Source: Roseicyclus sediminis (GTDB lineage Bacteria > Pseudomonadota > Alphaproteobacteria > Rhodobacterales > Rhodobacteraceae). Taken from it: a DNA stretch of 64,000 nt. Below the pieces are notes generated by a model. It saw only the letters and a program-made list of their open reading frames with translations, had not been told where the DNA came from and ran no database searches. A program made the translations under genes and the position numbers. Every line of letters begins with the position of its first letter. The first letter of the stretch is position 1. Positions 9,481 through 18,102 of the stretch are shown here, piece after piece. The stretch lies in the NCBI RefSeq assembly GCF_025515305.1, contig NZ_JAOPHT010000011.1, positions 62,001-126,000 on the forward strand, in the 5' to 3' direction.

Positions 9481-12225
9481 TCAGTCGGCGTCGCGGGCGG
9501 TCAGGCGATAGCGGCCGTTCGGGCTCTGCAACAGGACACCACGCTCGGACAAACCGGCGATCGCTGACATGGCCGCGTCGCGGCCGATGCTGTCGTCGGT
9601 CGCCATGCGCACCAGCCGGATAAGCTGTACGCGCTTGAAATCGCTCTGGCCGAGGTCACGGGTGATGTAGACCGCGCCCATCTCGACGACTTCCTCGATC
9701 TCGGTCGCGTCGCTGCTTTCGAGCATCGCGGCGAACCGGGTCACGAAATCAGGCAGGTCGCCATCCGACGCGGCGGGGGCCTGGGACGCTACGACCGGCG
9801 CGGCGTCCTCGGCGGGCGTTTCTTCGGCGCTGTCGGCAACCTGTTCGGCCGGCGCCTCTTCGGGCGTCTCCGACACGGCCTCTTCCGGGGTCGGAATGGG
9901 TTCTGCTTCGGGCGCTTCTTCCTGCTGCGCCGGTTCCGCGGCGGTGTCGCCGTTGCCGCGCACGATCAGGCCGGCGCGCTTGGCCAATTCAGCCAGCGAC
10001 CTTGCGATCTTGCGGGGCGGTGCGGTCGGAACGGCGACGGCCGGCGCATGGCTGAAAGCACTGCCGCCAGCCCGCATCAGCCCGGGCATTTCTTCTTCGG
10101 CATAGGCGATGTCGCCGACCGTTGCCTCTTCCTCTTCGGCACTCACACGGCGGGGCCGGACCGTGCCGGTGGCCGCAAGCTGTTCCTCGCGGTCGATCCG
10201 CTGCTCGGAGACGAGCACGAGCGGGGCCGGACGGGTGTCGCGGCGGCGGCTGACATCGACGCGGACACGCGTCGGGCGCATGACGCGGGCGAGGTCGGCG
10301 CGGTATTCCGCCGTGGCGTCCACCGGCTCGTCGCTGTCGCGGACGCCCGCTTCGACAAGGCGGCGCTCGGCGACCCGTGCCGCTACGGCGGCCTTGAGGT
10401 GCTGGATGTTGGCGCGGCGGCGGCTGTTCTCGACATTCGCAAGACGGCTGTCCGTGGCGTCGAACAGGCGGTCCATGTCGCCGCTGTGGCCCGGGCCCAT
10501 GCCGGCGCCAAGCCGGGCGGCCTTCTCGCTCGCCGCGGCATCGTCGACGTCGTCCTCGTCACGCTCGTCACCCTCGACAGCCGCCGTTTCACCGGTGGCG
10601 GACTCGTCCTCGTCGGCATCCCCGCGCGCGAGCGCGGCGAGTTCGGCCTGAAGCGCGGCTTCCTCGTCCTCGGGCAGGGCCGCTGCCGCCTCGCTTTGTG
10701 CGATGGCGTCCAGTTCGGCGCGGAGCGCGTCGTCTTCCGCATCGGCGGCTTCCGCTGTCTCCTCCTCGGAGAGGTCCTCGGGCGCGTGATCGATCCCGGC
10801 TTCGGGGCTGTCTTCGTCGCGGGCTTCGTCGGCCTCCACGTTCTCCTCGGCCAGCTCGGCGAGGATCCAGCCTTCCTCCAGGGCGGCGGGGGCGTCTTCG
10901 TCTTCTACCTCGTCGTCCTCATCGGCGGCGGCAACGGCCTCGTCCTCATCCGCGCCCCAACGCGGTTCGGCGAAGGCGAAAGGGCCGGCATCTTCTCCTG
11001 CCGCTTCGGTCTCGTCCAGATCCGCCTCGGCCTTTGCGGCTTCGCGGATACGGGCGAGCCGTGCGGCCACGGAATCGTCCTCGGTCTCGTCGGTCGTGTC
11101 GAGCAGCGCCTCGGGGGCGTCCTCGCTCCAGGCCGGGTCGGCACCGGCGAAGAACGCCTCGATGCTGTCCTCGCCCGCGATCTCGGCGATCTCGTCCGCC
11201 TCGTCTTCGGCGTCGTAGTCCTCGGGGCCGCGGTTCGCGGCGGCCATGGCGGCCGCGACGGCGATCAGCGTATCGGCGCCTTCGGCACCCGAGACGCCCG
11301 TCTCCACCTCGTCGTCCGCCTCGTCGGTGTCGATTGCCTCGATGCTGTCGGCGCCGAGCGGCGCCTCTTCGATCTCGGCCGCGTCCTCGGCTTCCGCGAC
11401 GAACGCCTCGTCCTCGAGGTCCTCGTCGCTGGCCGATGCTTCGGCCTCCATCCCGGCGGCGCCTTCGCTCACCGTATCGGCAAGAAGGGCGGCCAGCGCG
11501 GCGTCCTCGACCTCGTCGCCGGCATCGGTCAGCGTGTCGCTCTCGGCAGGCTCGTCTTCCTCCGCGGTGTCGGCGAGGGTCGGCGCTTCCGCCTCGTCGC
11601 GCGCTTCGACGGCTTCCGGCTCGACCTCGGCCTCGTGTTCCGCGGTCGCTTCAGCCGTTTCCGCGGCCTCGATCTCCTCGACCAGGGCGGCCTCGTCCCC
11701 GGCGTCTTCCGTTTCCATTTCGGAAACGGTTTCAGCGGCGTCTTGATCCTCTGCCGCGGCCTCTTCGACCGTTTCGTCGCGTGCCTCGGTCTCTTCCTGG
11801 GGTCCGACGTCCTCGGCAGCCGATTCCTCGGCCGCGGTCACTTCGACGTCATCCTCGCCCGTCGATGCGGCTGCTTGGGTGGTTTCGGCTTCCGGGGTCT
11901 CGGCCTGCTCGGGCGCAGCCTGAGGTGCGGCCCGACCCATATCGGCTGCGGTCTCCGCGATGTCTTCCGAGGTTTCGGGACGCAGCAGGAGGCCATGCTT
12001 CATGATCCGCGCTTCGACGCGGCGCTGGATCGCGGCCTCGGTGATCCGGTGCAGCGTCTCGGTGTCGGGCGTCGGAGGTTCGGCCCCGAAGTAGCGGTCT
12101 TCGGCGGCAAGGTCGCGGAAATACTCGGCAATGGCCTTCATAGCGTTGAAGGGATCTTCAAAACCCTCCAACGTGCACGAGAACGTGCCGTAGGACACCG
12201 TAAGGATTTTGTTCGCGTCACCCAT
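9481..12225 (-). CDS. Very acidic low-complexity conserved hypothetical protein
   Basis: A 914-aa protein starting [19 protein letters not shown]. The first ~95 residues look folded ([38 protein letters not shown]). The next ~480 residues are almost entirely Glu, Asp and Ala in irregular repeats. Around residue 600 a basic stretch ([19 protein letters not shown]) appears, and the last ~95 residues again look globular ([13 protein letters not shown] to the end), with a winged-helix-like feel. I recall homologues at the same length scale in Roseobacters, sometimes mislabelled CheA, but I see no kinase motif. The ATG at 12225 is preferred to an upstream start adding 19 residues. No transmembrane segment is seen. 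Function unknown. Confidence 0.8.
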   Translation of the reverse strand: MGDANKILTVSYGTFSCTLEGFEDPFNAMKAIAEYFRDLAAEDRYFGAEPPTPDTETLHRITEAAIQRRVEARIMKHGLLLRPETSEDIAETAADMGRAAPQAAPEQAETPEAETTQAAASTGEDDVEVTAAEESAAEDVGPQEETEARDETVEEAAAEDQDAAETVSEMETEDAGDEAALVEEIEAAETAEATAEHEAEVEPEAVEARDEAEAPTLADTAEEDEPAESDTLTDAGDEVEDAALAALLADTVSEGAAGMEAEASASDEDLEDEAFVAEAEDAAEIEEAPLGADSIEAIDTDEADDEVETGVSGAEGADTLIAVAAAMAAANRGPEDYDAEDEADEIAEIAGEDSIEAFFAGADPAWSEDAPEALLDTTDETEDDSVAARLARIREAAKAEADLDETEAAGEDAGPFAFAEPRWGADEDEAVAAADEDDEVEDEDAPAALEEGWILAELAEENVEADEARDEDSPEAGIDHAPEDLSEEETAEAADAEDDALRAELDAIAQSEAAAALPEDEEAALQAELAALARGDADEDESATGETAAVEGDERDEDDVDDAAASEKAARLGAGMGPGHSGDMDRLFDATDSRLANVENSRRRANIQHLKAAVAARVAERRLVEAGVRDSDEPVDATAEYRADLARVMRPTRVRVDVSRRRDTRPAPLVLVSEQRIDREEQLAATGTVRPRRVSAEEEEATVGDIAYAEEEMPGLMRAGGSAFSHAPAVAVPTAPPRKIARSLAELAKRAGLIVRGNGDTAAEPAQQEEAPEAEPIPTPEEAVSETPEEAPAEQVADSAEETPAEDAAPVVASQAPAASDGDLPDFVTRFAAMLESSDATEIEEVVEMGAVYITRDLGQSDFKRVQLIRLVRMATDDSIGRDAAMSAIAGLSERGVLLQSPNGRYRLTARDAD

Positions 12226-12341
12226 CTTTAACTTCACTCTGCCTTCGATCCACTCGCCCGGCCGATCGCCGGAGGTTATCACCTAGCCATTGCCCGCTCA
12301 AAACTGATTCCAGAAAAACGCGACGGGAATAGGGCCATTCG

Positions 12342-13064
12342 ATGGAGATTGTCGCCGTGAACGGCCAGAAAATGCCACCGGAAAGACCTGTGGTCGCAGG
12401 CGCGCAGGCCGCCACCCTGCTCGGCGGCGGGGTGCTCGGCCCGCGCGATCTCGCCGAGGCGATGGCCGTCGCGCCGGTGCTCGTGGCCGCCGATGGGGGG
12501 GCGGACGCGGCCATTGCGGCGGGGATCGTGCCCCGCGCGGTGATCGGCGATCTCGACTCGCTTTCCGATGCGGCACGGGCCCGGCTGCCGGCCGATATCC
12601 TCTACCAGATCACCGAACAGGAAAGCACGGATTTCGACAAGGCCCTGCGCCGGCTCCAGGTTCCGCTGGTCCTGGCGGTCGGGTTCACCGGCGGGCGGCT
12701 CGACCATGAACTTGCGGTCTATCACACCCTCGCGACCCGGCCCGAACACCGCTGCATCGTCTTCGGCGGACTCGACATCGTGTTCCACGCGCCGCCGACG
12801 ATCGAACTCGACCTGCCGCAAGGGACGCGGGTCTCCCTCTTTCCGATGGCGGGTGTGACCGGGCGCTCGCGCGGTCTGCTGTGGCCGATCGACGGGCTGG
12901 AGCTTCACCCAGCCCGCCGCATCGGCACGTCGAATGCGGCAACCGGCGGGACGGTCGAGATCGTGACCGACGGCCCCGGCCTTCTGATCATCCTGCCGCG
13001 AGAAACATTGCCCGCGGCGGTCGCCGCGCTTGGTGCGCGTCCGCGCGGGGCGGTGAACGTTTAG
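12342..13064 (+). CDS. thiN: Thiamine diphosphokinase
   Basis: Transfers pyrophosphate from ATP to thiamine to give TPP. The family motifs appear in order: AADGGADAAI, the GDLDS nucleotide/metal motif, EQESTDFDKAL and GFTGGRLDHELA. The length (240 aa) is slightly above the usual 210-220 because of a short N-terminal extension. It is divergent from the acidic-protein gene. No TPP riboswitch was recognised upstream. Confidence 0.9.
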   Translation: MEIVAVNGQKMPPERPVVAGAQAATLLGGGVLGPRDLAEAMAVAPVLVAADGGADAAIAAGIVPRAVIGDLDSLSDAARARLPADILYQITEQESTDFDKALRRLQVPLVLAVGFTGGRLDHELAVYHTLATRPEHRCIVFGGLDIVFHAPPTIELDLPQGTRVSLFPMAGVTGRSRGLLWPIDGLELHPARRIGTSNAATGGTVEIVTDGPGLLIILPRETLPAAVAALGARPRGAVNV

Positions 13065-13135
13065 CCCTCGCACCCGGCGGCCGCCTTCGCTAAGAACGGG
13101 GCCGGATCACGCTGACAACAGAAACGGAGCCGAGT

Positions 13136-13924
13136 ATGCCGGCCGAGCTTTCCCCCATCGACAAGGCGAAATACGTCGCCGCCCGCCGCGCCATCGAATA
13201 CGTCGAAGACGGGATGCGCGTGGGGCTCGGGACCGGCTCGACGGCGGCCTGGATGGTGAAGTGCCTCGGCGAGGTCGTCCGCGAGGAAGGCCTGATGGTC
13301 ACCACGGTCGCGACGTCGGTCCGCACCGCCGAGCTGGCCCGCAAGGTCGGTCTGCCGGTCGCGACGCTGGACGAGGTGCGCTGGCTCGACCTGACCATCG
13401 ACGGCGCGGACGAATTCGATCCCGGCCTCAACCTCATCAAGGGCGGGGGCGGGGCGCTTCTGCACGAGAAGATCGTGGCGACGGCCTCGGACCAGATGGT
13501 GGTGATCGCCGACCGCACCAAGCAGGTGGACCGGCTGGGCGCCTTCCCGCTTCCGGTCGAGATCATTCCCTTCGGCTGGCAGACCACCAAGGCGCTGGTC
13601 GAGGAGATCCTCGCCAATGTCGAGGTGCTGGGCCGCTCGGTCGCGATCCGCATGAACGGGTCCGAACCCTTCCGCTCGGACGAGGGCAACCTGATCCTCG
13701 ACCTGCACCTGCGGCGGATCTCCAATCCCGCGCAGCTGAGCCTGGTTCTCAACCAGATCCCCGGCGTGGTGGAGAACGGCCTGTTCCTCGATATCTGCGA
13801 CGTGGCGATCGTCGGCAACGCGGACGGCACGGTCGAACTGCACGACATCCACAGGGGCACGGTCGAGCAGGAGCGCGTGGACATCGTCGACGGTGACAAT
13901 CTCTTCGTGGACATCGTCGACTGA
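13136..13924 (+). CDS. rpiA: Ribose-5-phosphate isomerase A
   Basis: Interconverts ribose-5-P and ribulose-5-P in the pentose phosphate pathway. It has the GLGTGSTAAWMVK phosphate loop, the catalytic DGADEFDPGLNLIKGGGGA segment and HEKIVATAS. Length is 262 aa. It heads a same-strand run thiN-rpiA-gor with small gaps. Pentose-phosphate flux and NADPH-dependent glutathione reduction make a plausible, though unproven, functional link. Confidence 0.96.
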   Translation: MPAELSPIDKAKYVAARRAIEYVEDGMRVGLGTGSTAAWMVKCLGEVVREEGLMVTTVATSVRTAELARKVGLPVATLDEVRWLDLTIDGADEFDPGLNLIKGGGGALLHEKIVATASDQMVVIADRTKQVDRLGAFPLPVEIIPFGWQTTKALVEEILANVEVLGRSVAIRMNGSEPFRSDEGNLILDLHLRRISNPAQLSLVLNQIPGVVENGLFLDICDVAIVGNADGTVELHDIHRGTVEQERVDIVDGDNLFVDIVD

Positions 13925-13977
13925 CACTGCGGCCAGTCCCTCGGGACGAGGACCGAAACGACGCAGGAGGACCCCCG

Positions 13978-15420
13978 ATGGCTTTCGACTACGATCTCTT
14001 CGTGATCGGCGGCGGCTCGGGCGGGGTGCGCGCCGCGCGCGTGGCCGCGGCCGGTGGCGCCAGGGTCGCGCTGGCCGAGGAAAGCCGGATGGGCGGCACC
14101 TGCGTCATTCGCGGATGCGTGCCCAAGAAGATCATGGTCTTCGCAAGCGCCTACCGGGAAGGCTTCGCCGATGCGCGCTCCTACGGCTGGGATCTGGGCG
14201 AGGGCAGCTTCGACTGGGCGCGGTTCCGGTCGCGGCTTCATGGTGAACTCGACCGCCTCGAAGGTGTCTACCGCAGCCTCCTCTCCGGCTCGGGCGTGAC
14301 GACCTTCGATCAGCGCGCGGTCCTCGACGATCCGCACACGGTGCGTCTCGCCGACGGGTCGACCCACAGCGCCAAGCATATTCTTGTCGCTACTGGCGGA
14401 CGGCCCGAGCGGCCGGGCCTTCCGAACGACCATCTCGGCATGGTTTCGGACGACATCTTCAACCTCGAGGAACTGCCCCGGCGCCTTCTGATCGTGGGTG
14501 GCGGCTACATCGCGTGCGAATTCGCCTGCATCATGAACGGCCTCGGCGTGGAGGTGACGCAGTTCTACCGCGGCGCGCAGATCCTGCGCGGCTTCGACGG
14601 CGAGGCGCGCGGCCTGATTTCCGAGATGATGCAGGAAAAGGGCGTCGACCTGCATCTCGGTACGAACATCGTCGACATGGCCCCGGCCACGGCCGATCAC
14701 GTCGCCTCGGCGGCCGTAACGGGGGGCGGCATGGCCGCGCCCGCGGGTGAGACCTCGGCGCGGTCGGCGGCGACCGGCGGGCCGGTCTGGGTCAAGGCCT
14801 CGAACGGGCACGAGCATGTCTTCGACGCGGTTCTCTTCGCCACCGGGCGGCGGCCGAACAGCGACGGGCTGGGACTGGCGGAGGCCGGGGTCGGGATCGG
14901 GCGGCGCGGTCAGGTCGTGGTCGACGAATTCTCGCAGACCGCCGTTCCATCGATCTACGCCATCGGCGACGTGACGAACCGCGTGAACCTCACGCCGGTC
15001 GCGATCCGCGAGGGCATGGCCTTCGTCGAGACCGTGTTCAACGGCAACCCCACGCCGGTCGACCACGACCTCATTCCCTCGGCGGTGTTCACCCAGCCCG
15101 AGTTCGGAACCGTGGGCCTTTCCGAGGAGGAGGCGCGCGAACAGGAGGCGGTGGACATCTACTGCACCTCGTTCCGTCCGATGCAGACAGCCTTCGCGGG
15201 TCGGCCCGACCGGGTGCTGATGAAACTCGTCGTGTCAAAGGCGACGCAGAAGGTTCTCGGCTGTCACATCGTCGCACCGCAGGCCGGGGAAATGATCCAG
15301 CTGGCCGGGATCGCGGTGAAGATGGGCGCGACAAAAGCCGATTTCGACCGGACCGTCGCAGTGCATCCGACCATGTCGGAGGAACTGGTAACGATGAAGG
15401 CACCGGTCCGGAGCGTGTGA
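13978..15420 (+). CDS. gor: Glutathione-disulfide reductase
   Basis: FAD/NADPH enzyme reducing glutathione disulfide. It has an N-terminal FAD-binding GGGSGGVRAAR and the redox-active disulfide in GGTCVIRGCVPKK (Cys42/Cys47). The NADPH Rossmann is IVGGGYIACEFA, followed by FATGRRPN and YAIGDVTNRVNLTPVA. The C-terminal dimerisation domain holds the catalytic VHPTMSEEL. At 480 aa it is about 30 residues longer than relatives. The excess is an Ala/Gly/Ser-rich insert at about residues 236-268, described in the findings. It follows rpiA by 53 bp. Confidence 0.92.
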   Translation: MAFDYDLFVIGGGSGGVRAARVAAAGGARVALAEESRMGGTCVIRGCVPKKIMVFASAYREGFADARSYGWDLGEGSFDWARFRSRLHGELDRLEGVYRSLLSGSGVTTFDQRAVLDDPHTVRLADGSTHSAKHILVATGGRPERPGLPNDHLGMVSDDIFNLEELPRRLLIVGGGYIACEFACIMNGLGVEVTQFYRGAQILRGFDGEARGLISEMMQEKGVDLHLGTNIVDMAPATADHVASAAVTGGGMAAPAGETSARSAATGGPVWVKASNGHEHVFDAVLFATGRRPNSDGLGLAEAGVGIGRRGQVVVDEFSQTAVPSIYAIGDVTNRVNLTPVAIREGMAFVETVFNGNPTPVDHDLIPSAVFTQPEFGTVGLSEEEAREQEAVDIYCTSFRPMQTAFAGRPDRVLMKLVVSKATQKVLGCHIVAPQAGEMIQLAGIAVKMGATKADFDRTVAVHPTMSEELVTMKAPVRSV

Positions 15421-15540
15421 GGACACCGAAAACTGTGCCCGGTCGGGGTGCAATCGGGTCAGATGGCCCCATATACACCCCCGAGGCTTGTCAAATAAGC
15501 ATGTCCAATACCTGTCAAAGCGTGAGGGGAACAACGATAC

Positions 15541-16713
15541 ATGGCTGGCAATAGTGGCGGACCCTGGGGCGGTGGAGGCTCCGGCGGCGGCAACCGCGGC
15601 AACAACGGCTCCGGCGGATCCGGTGGGCCGGGTGGCCCGCGTCGCCCCGGCGGCGACCAGCAGATCCCGGAGATCGACGAGATCGTTCGGAAAGGCCAGG
15701 AGCAGCTGCGCGTCCTGATGGGCGGCCGTGGCGGTCGCTCCGGTGGCGGCGGTGATGGTGGCGGGGGCTTCAAGCTCACGCGCGGGACCATCGGCCTTGC
15801 GGCGCTGGCGATCGTGGGGCTTTGGGCCTTCAACTCATTCTACACCGTGCGGCCGGAACAGCAGTCGGTCGAGCTTTTGCTCGGCGAGTTCTCTTCGGTC
15901 GGAAACCCGGGCCTGAACTTCGCGCCTTGGCCGGTCGTGACCGCCGAAGTGATCGAGGTCACGACCAACCGGACCGAGTCGATCGGAACCGCGCGGTCGG
16001 GCGGCTCCGACGAGGGCCTGATGCTGACGACCGACGAGAACATCGTCGACATCGATTTCGAGGTCGTCTGGAACATCTCGGACCCCGCGCTCTACCTTTT
16101 CAACCTGCGCGATCCCGAGGCCACCGTGCGTGCTGTGTCCGAGGCGGCCATGCGCGAAGTGATCTCGCAGAGCCAGCTTTCGCCGATCCTCAACCGGGAC
16201 CGTGAACTGATCGCGGCCACGGTGCAGGAGCTGATCCAGTCCACCATGGACAGCTACGCCTCGGGTGTGAACATCGTGCGTCTCAACCTCGACCGCGCCG
16301 ACCCGCCGGCCGAGGTCATCGACGCCTTCCGCGACGTTCAGGCCGCCGAACAGGAGCGTGACCAGCTCGAACGCCAGGCAGATGCCTACGCCAACCGGGT
16401 GCTTGCAGGCGCCCGAGGCGAGGCGGCCCAGATCCTCGAACAGGCCGAAGCCTACCGCGCTCAGGTCGTCAACGAGGCCGAGGGTGAGGCAAGTCGCTTC
16501 CTCGCGGTTCTGACCGAGTACGAACTGGCCCCCGAGGTCACCCGCCGCCGTCTCTACCTCGAGACCCTCGAGCGCGTGCTGGCCGACGTGGATCTCGTGA
16601 TCCTCGAAGGCGAGGGTGGTTCGGGCGGTTCGGGCGTCGTGCCCTACCTGCCGCTCGACCAGTTGCGGCGCGGAACGACCGGAACCACCACGACCACGGG
16701 GAGCAGCAACTGA
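15541..16713 (+). CDS. hflK: FtsH modulator HflK
   Basis: SPFH/Band-7 membrane protein that with HflC forms the periplasmic cage around the FtsH protease. The N-terminal ~75 residues are cytoplasmic and extremely Gly-rich, as usual in HflK. A single TM helix follows (TIGLAALAIVGLWAFNSFYT, about 81-100), then the band-7 domain beginning VRPEQQSVELLLGEF. A long Ala/Glu/Arg coiled coil (DVQAAEQERDQLERQADAYA) precedes a Gly/Thr-rich tail. Its stop overlaps the hflC start by one base, so translation is probably coupled. Confidence 0.93.
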   Translation: MAGNSGGPWGGGGSGGGNRGNNGSGGSGGPGGPRRPGGDQQIPEIDEIVRKGQEQLRVLMGGRGGRSGGGGDGGGGFKLTRGTIGLAALAIVGLWAFNSFYTVRPEQQSVELLLGEFSSVGNPGLNFAPWPVVTAEVIEVTTNRTESIGTARSGGSDEGLMLTTDENIVDIDFEVVWNISDPALYLFNLRDPEATVRAVSEAAMREVISQSQLSPILNRDRELIAATVQELIQSTMDSYASGVNIVRLNLDRADPPAEVIDAFRDVQAAEQERDQLERQADAYANRVLAGARGEAAQILEQAEAYRAQVVNEAEGEASRFLAVLTEYELAPEVTRRRLYLETLERVLADVDLVILEGEGGSGGSGVVPYLPLDQLRRGTTGTTTTTGSSN

Positions 16714-17591
16714 TGAAACGCATCACTTTCCTCATCCCCGCCGCTGTTCTTGCGGTGGCCGTGCTCCTGAGTTCGATCTTCGTCGTCGACGAACGGCAAA
16801 GGGCTCTCGTGCTCCAGTTCGGTCAGATCCGGCAGGTGATCGAAGAGCCGGGGCTGAACTTCAAGATCCCGTTCATCCAGGAGGTGGTCTTCTACGACGA
16901 CCGTATCCTGTCGCTCGACACCGCGCCGATCGAGGTGACGCCCTCGGACGACCGGCGACTGGTGGTGGACGCCTTCGCGCGCTATCGCATCGTCGACGTG
17001 GTGCAGTTCCGGCAGGCCGTCGGCGTTGGCGACATCCGCCGCGCCGAGCAGCTTCTGGAAGACATCCTGAACCCGCAGATCCGGGCCGTGCTCGGTGCGG
17101 ACGGCGTGACCTCGAACACGATCCTGTCTGCCGACCGCGCCGCGCTCATGGTGCGGATCACGGCACAGGCCCGTGCGCTGGCAGAGCCCCTCGGCCTCGA
17201 GGTGCTGGACGTGCGGCTGAAGCAGACCGCGCTTCCGGCGCAGAACCTCGACGCCACCTTCGCCCGGATGCGGGCCGAACGGGAACGGGAAGCGACCGAC
17301 GAACGTGCCCGAGGCAACGAGGCCGCGCAGCGTGTCCGGGCGCAGGCCGACCGGACCGTGGTCGAGCTTGTCTCGGAGGCGCAGCGGGAAGCCGAGATCA
17401 CGCGCGGTGAAGCGGACGCCCAGCGGAACCGCATCTTCGCCGAGGCCTTCGGGCAGGACCCGGAATTCTTCGAGTTCTACCGCTCGATGACGGCCTACGA
17501 ACGTGCCCTCCGGCAGCAGAACTCGACGATGGTCATTTCACCGGACAGCGAGTTCTTCGAATACCTTGGCGGCTCGGGCGTGCGCCCGTAG
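16713..17591 (+). CDS. hflC: FtsH modulator HflC
   Basis: Partner of HflK (292 aa). It has an N-terminal signal-anchor (ITFLIPAAVLAVAVLLSSIF) and the band-7 core beginning VDERQRALVLQFGQI. The arginine-rich coiled coil contains RMRAEREREATDERARGNEA and the C-terminal region FGQDPEFFEFYRSMTAYE is characteristic of HflC. The start ATG shares its A with the hflK stop. A strong terminator hairpin follows 21 bp after the stop. Confidence 0.95.
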   Translation: MKRITFLIPAAVLAVAVLLSSIFVVDERQRALVLQFGQIRQVIEEPGLNFKIPFIQEVVFYDDRILSLDTAPIEVTPSDDRRLVVDAFARYRIVDVVQFRQAVGVGDIRRAEQLLEDILNPQIRAVLGADGVTSNTILSADRAALMVRITAQARALAEPLGLEVLDVRLKQTALPAQNLDATFARMRAEREREATDERARGNEAAQRVRAQADRTVVELVSEAQREAEITRGEADAQRNRIFAEAFGQDPEFFEFYRSMTAYERALRQQNSTMVISPDSEFFEYLGGSGVRP

Positions 17592-17612
17592 CCCGCGCAG
17601 AACCGAAACGGC

Positions 17613-17652
17613 GGCGTCCGGTGGCCCAGATGACACCGGACGCCCCCCTTTT
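17613..17652 (+). terminator. Rho-independent terminator after hflC
   Basis: A perfect 11-bp stem (GGCGTCCGGTG / CACCGGACGCC) with a 10-nt loop, followed by CCCCTTTT. It separates hflKC from DUF2065 and the protease gene, though partial read-through is possible. Confidence 0.75.
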
Positions 17653-17708
17653 CCGGGCAGGCCCGTTCCGCCGATCGGGGCAGGGCGACCGGATGACGGA
17701 ACCTTCCC

Positions 17709-17912
17709 ATGAGCATCGGTTTCGCACTTCTCCTCGGCCTCGGCATGGTCCTCGTGATCGAGGGCCTGGTCTTCGCGCTTGCGCCCGGGCGGATGGAGGA
17801 CATGCTGCGCATGATGGCCAATATCCCGACCGAGACCCGGCGCCTCATCGGCCTGTCGGCGGTGACGCTTGGCGTGGTGCTCGTCTTCTTCGTGCTGAGG
17901 GGCTTCGGCTGA
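17709..17912 (+). CDS. DUF2065 small membrane protein
   Basis: A 67-aa protein with two hydrophobic helices (IGFALLLGLGMVLVIEGL and LIGLSAVTLGVVLVFFVLRG) and the intervening ALAPGRMEDMLRMMA, matching the DUF2065 (YjeT-like) family. Bacteria often encode it beside hflKC, as here. Function is unknown; a role in membrane proteolysis is only suggested by neighbourhood. Confidence 0.85.
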   Translation: MSIGFALLLGLGMVLVIEGLVFALAPGRMEDMLRMMANIPTETRRLIGLSAVTLGVVLVFFVLRGFG

Positions 17913-17962
17913 GGTCCGCGCGGGTCGATCCGCCGCCTGCGGGAAACCCGCCCTTTCGCCCA

Positions 17963-17980
17963 TGTCACGCTCATGTGACA
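17963..17980. promoter_or_regulatory. Inverted repeat upstream of the Do protease gene
   Basis: TGTCAC-N6-GTGACA, a perfect 6-bp dyad about 30 bp upstream of the candidate -35 of the protease gene. The position suits an activator or repressor site, but the regulator is unknown. Confidence 0.35.
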
Positions 17981-18011
17981 CCGATCTCGACGACCCGCGT
18001 GCGCGAAAAGG

Positions 18012-18040
18012 TTGATCCCGGCCCTCAGCGCGCAAATATG
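18012..18040 (+). promoter_or_regulatory. Candidate sigma-70 promoter for the Do protease gene
   Basis: TTGATC, 17 bp, AATATG, about 60 bp upstream of the GTG start. Spacing is ideal and the hexamers are moderate. Confidence 0.45.
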
Positions 18041-18102
18041 TTGCTCAGACAGCCGGTGCGCGCGCCCGCGCATCGCTTGCGGCTTCTACAGGAGGTGAGT
18101 TC

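Noticed and set aside
10048-12231. 727-codon plus-strand frame opposite the acidic protein gene
   Set aside because: Shadow frame produced by the repetitive GAG/GAC/GCG codons on the other strand; composition is highly biased and no start signal is evident.
15486-15515. Heat-shock sigma (RpoH) promoter before hflK
   Set aside because: CTTGTCA is present, but no CCCCAT-like -10 occurs at the proper spacing, so the match is too weak.
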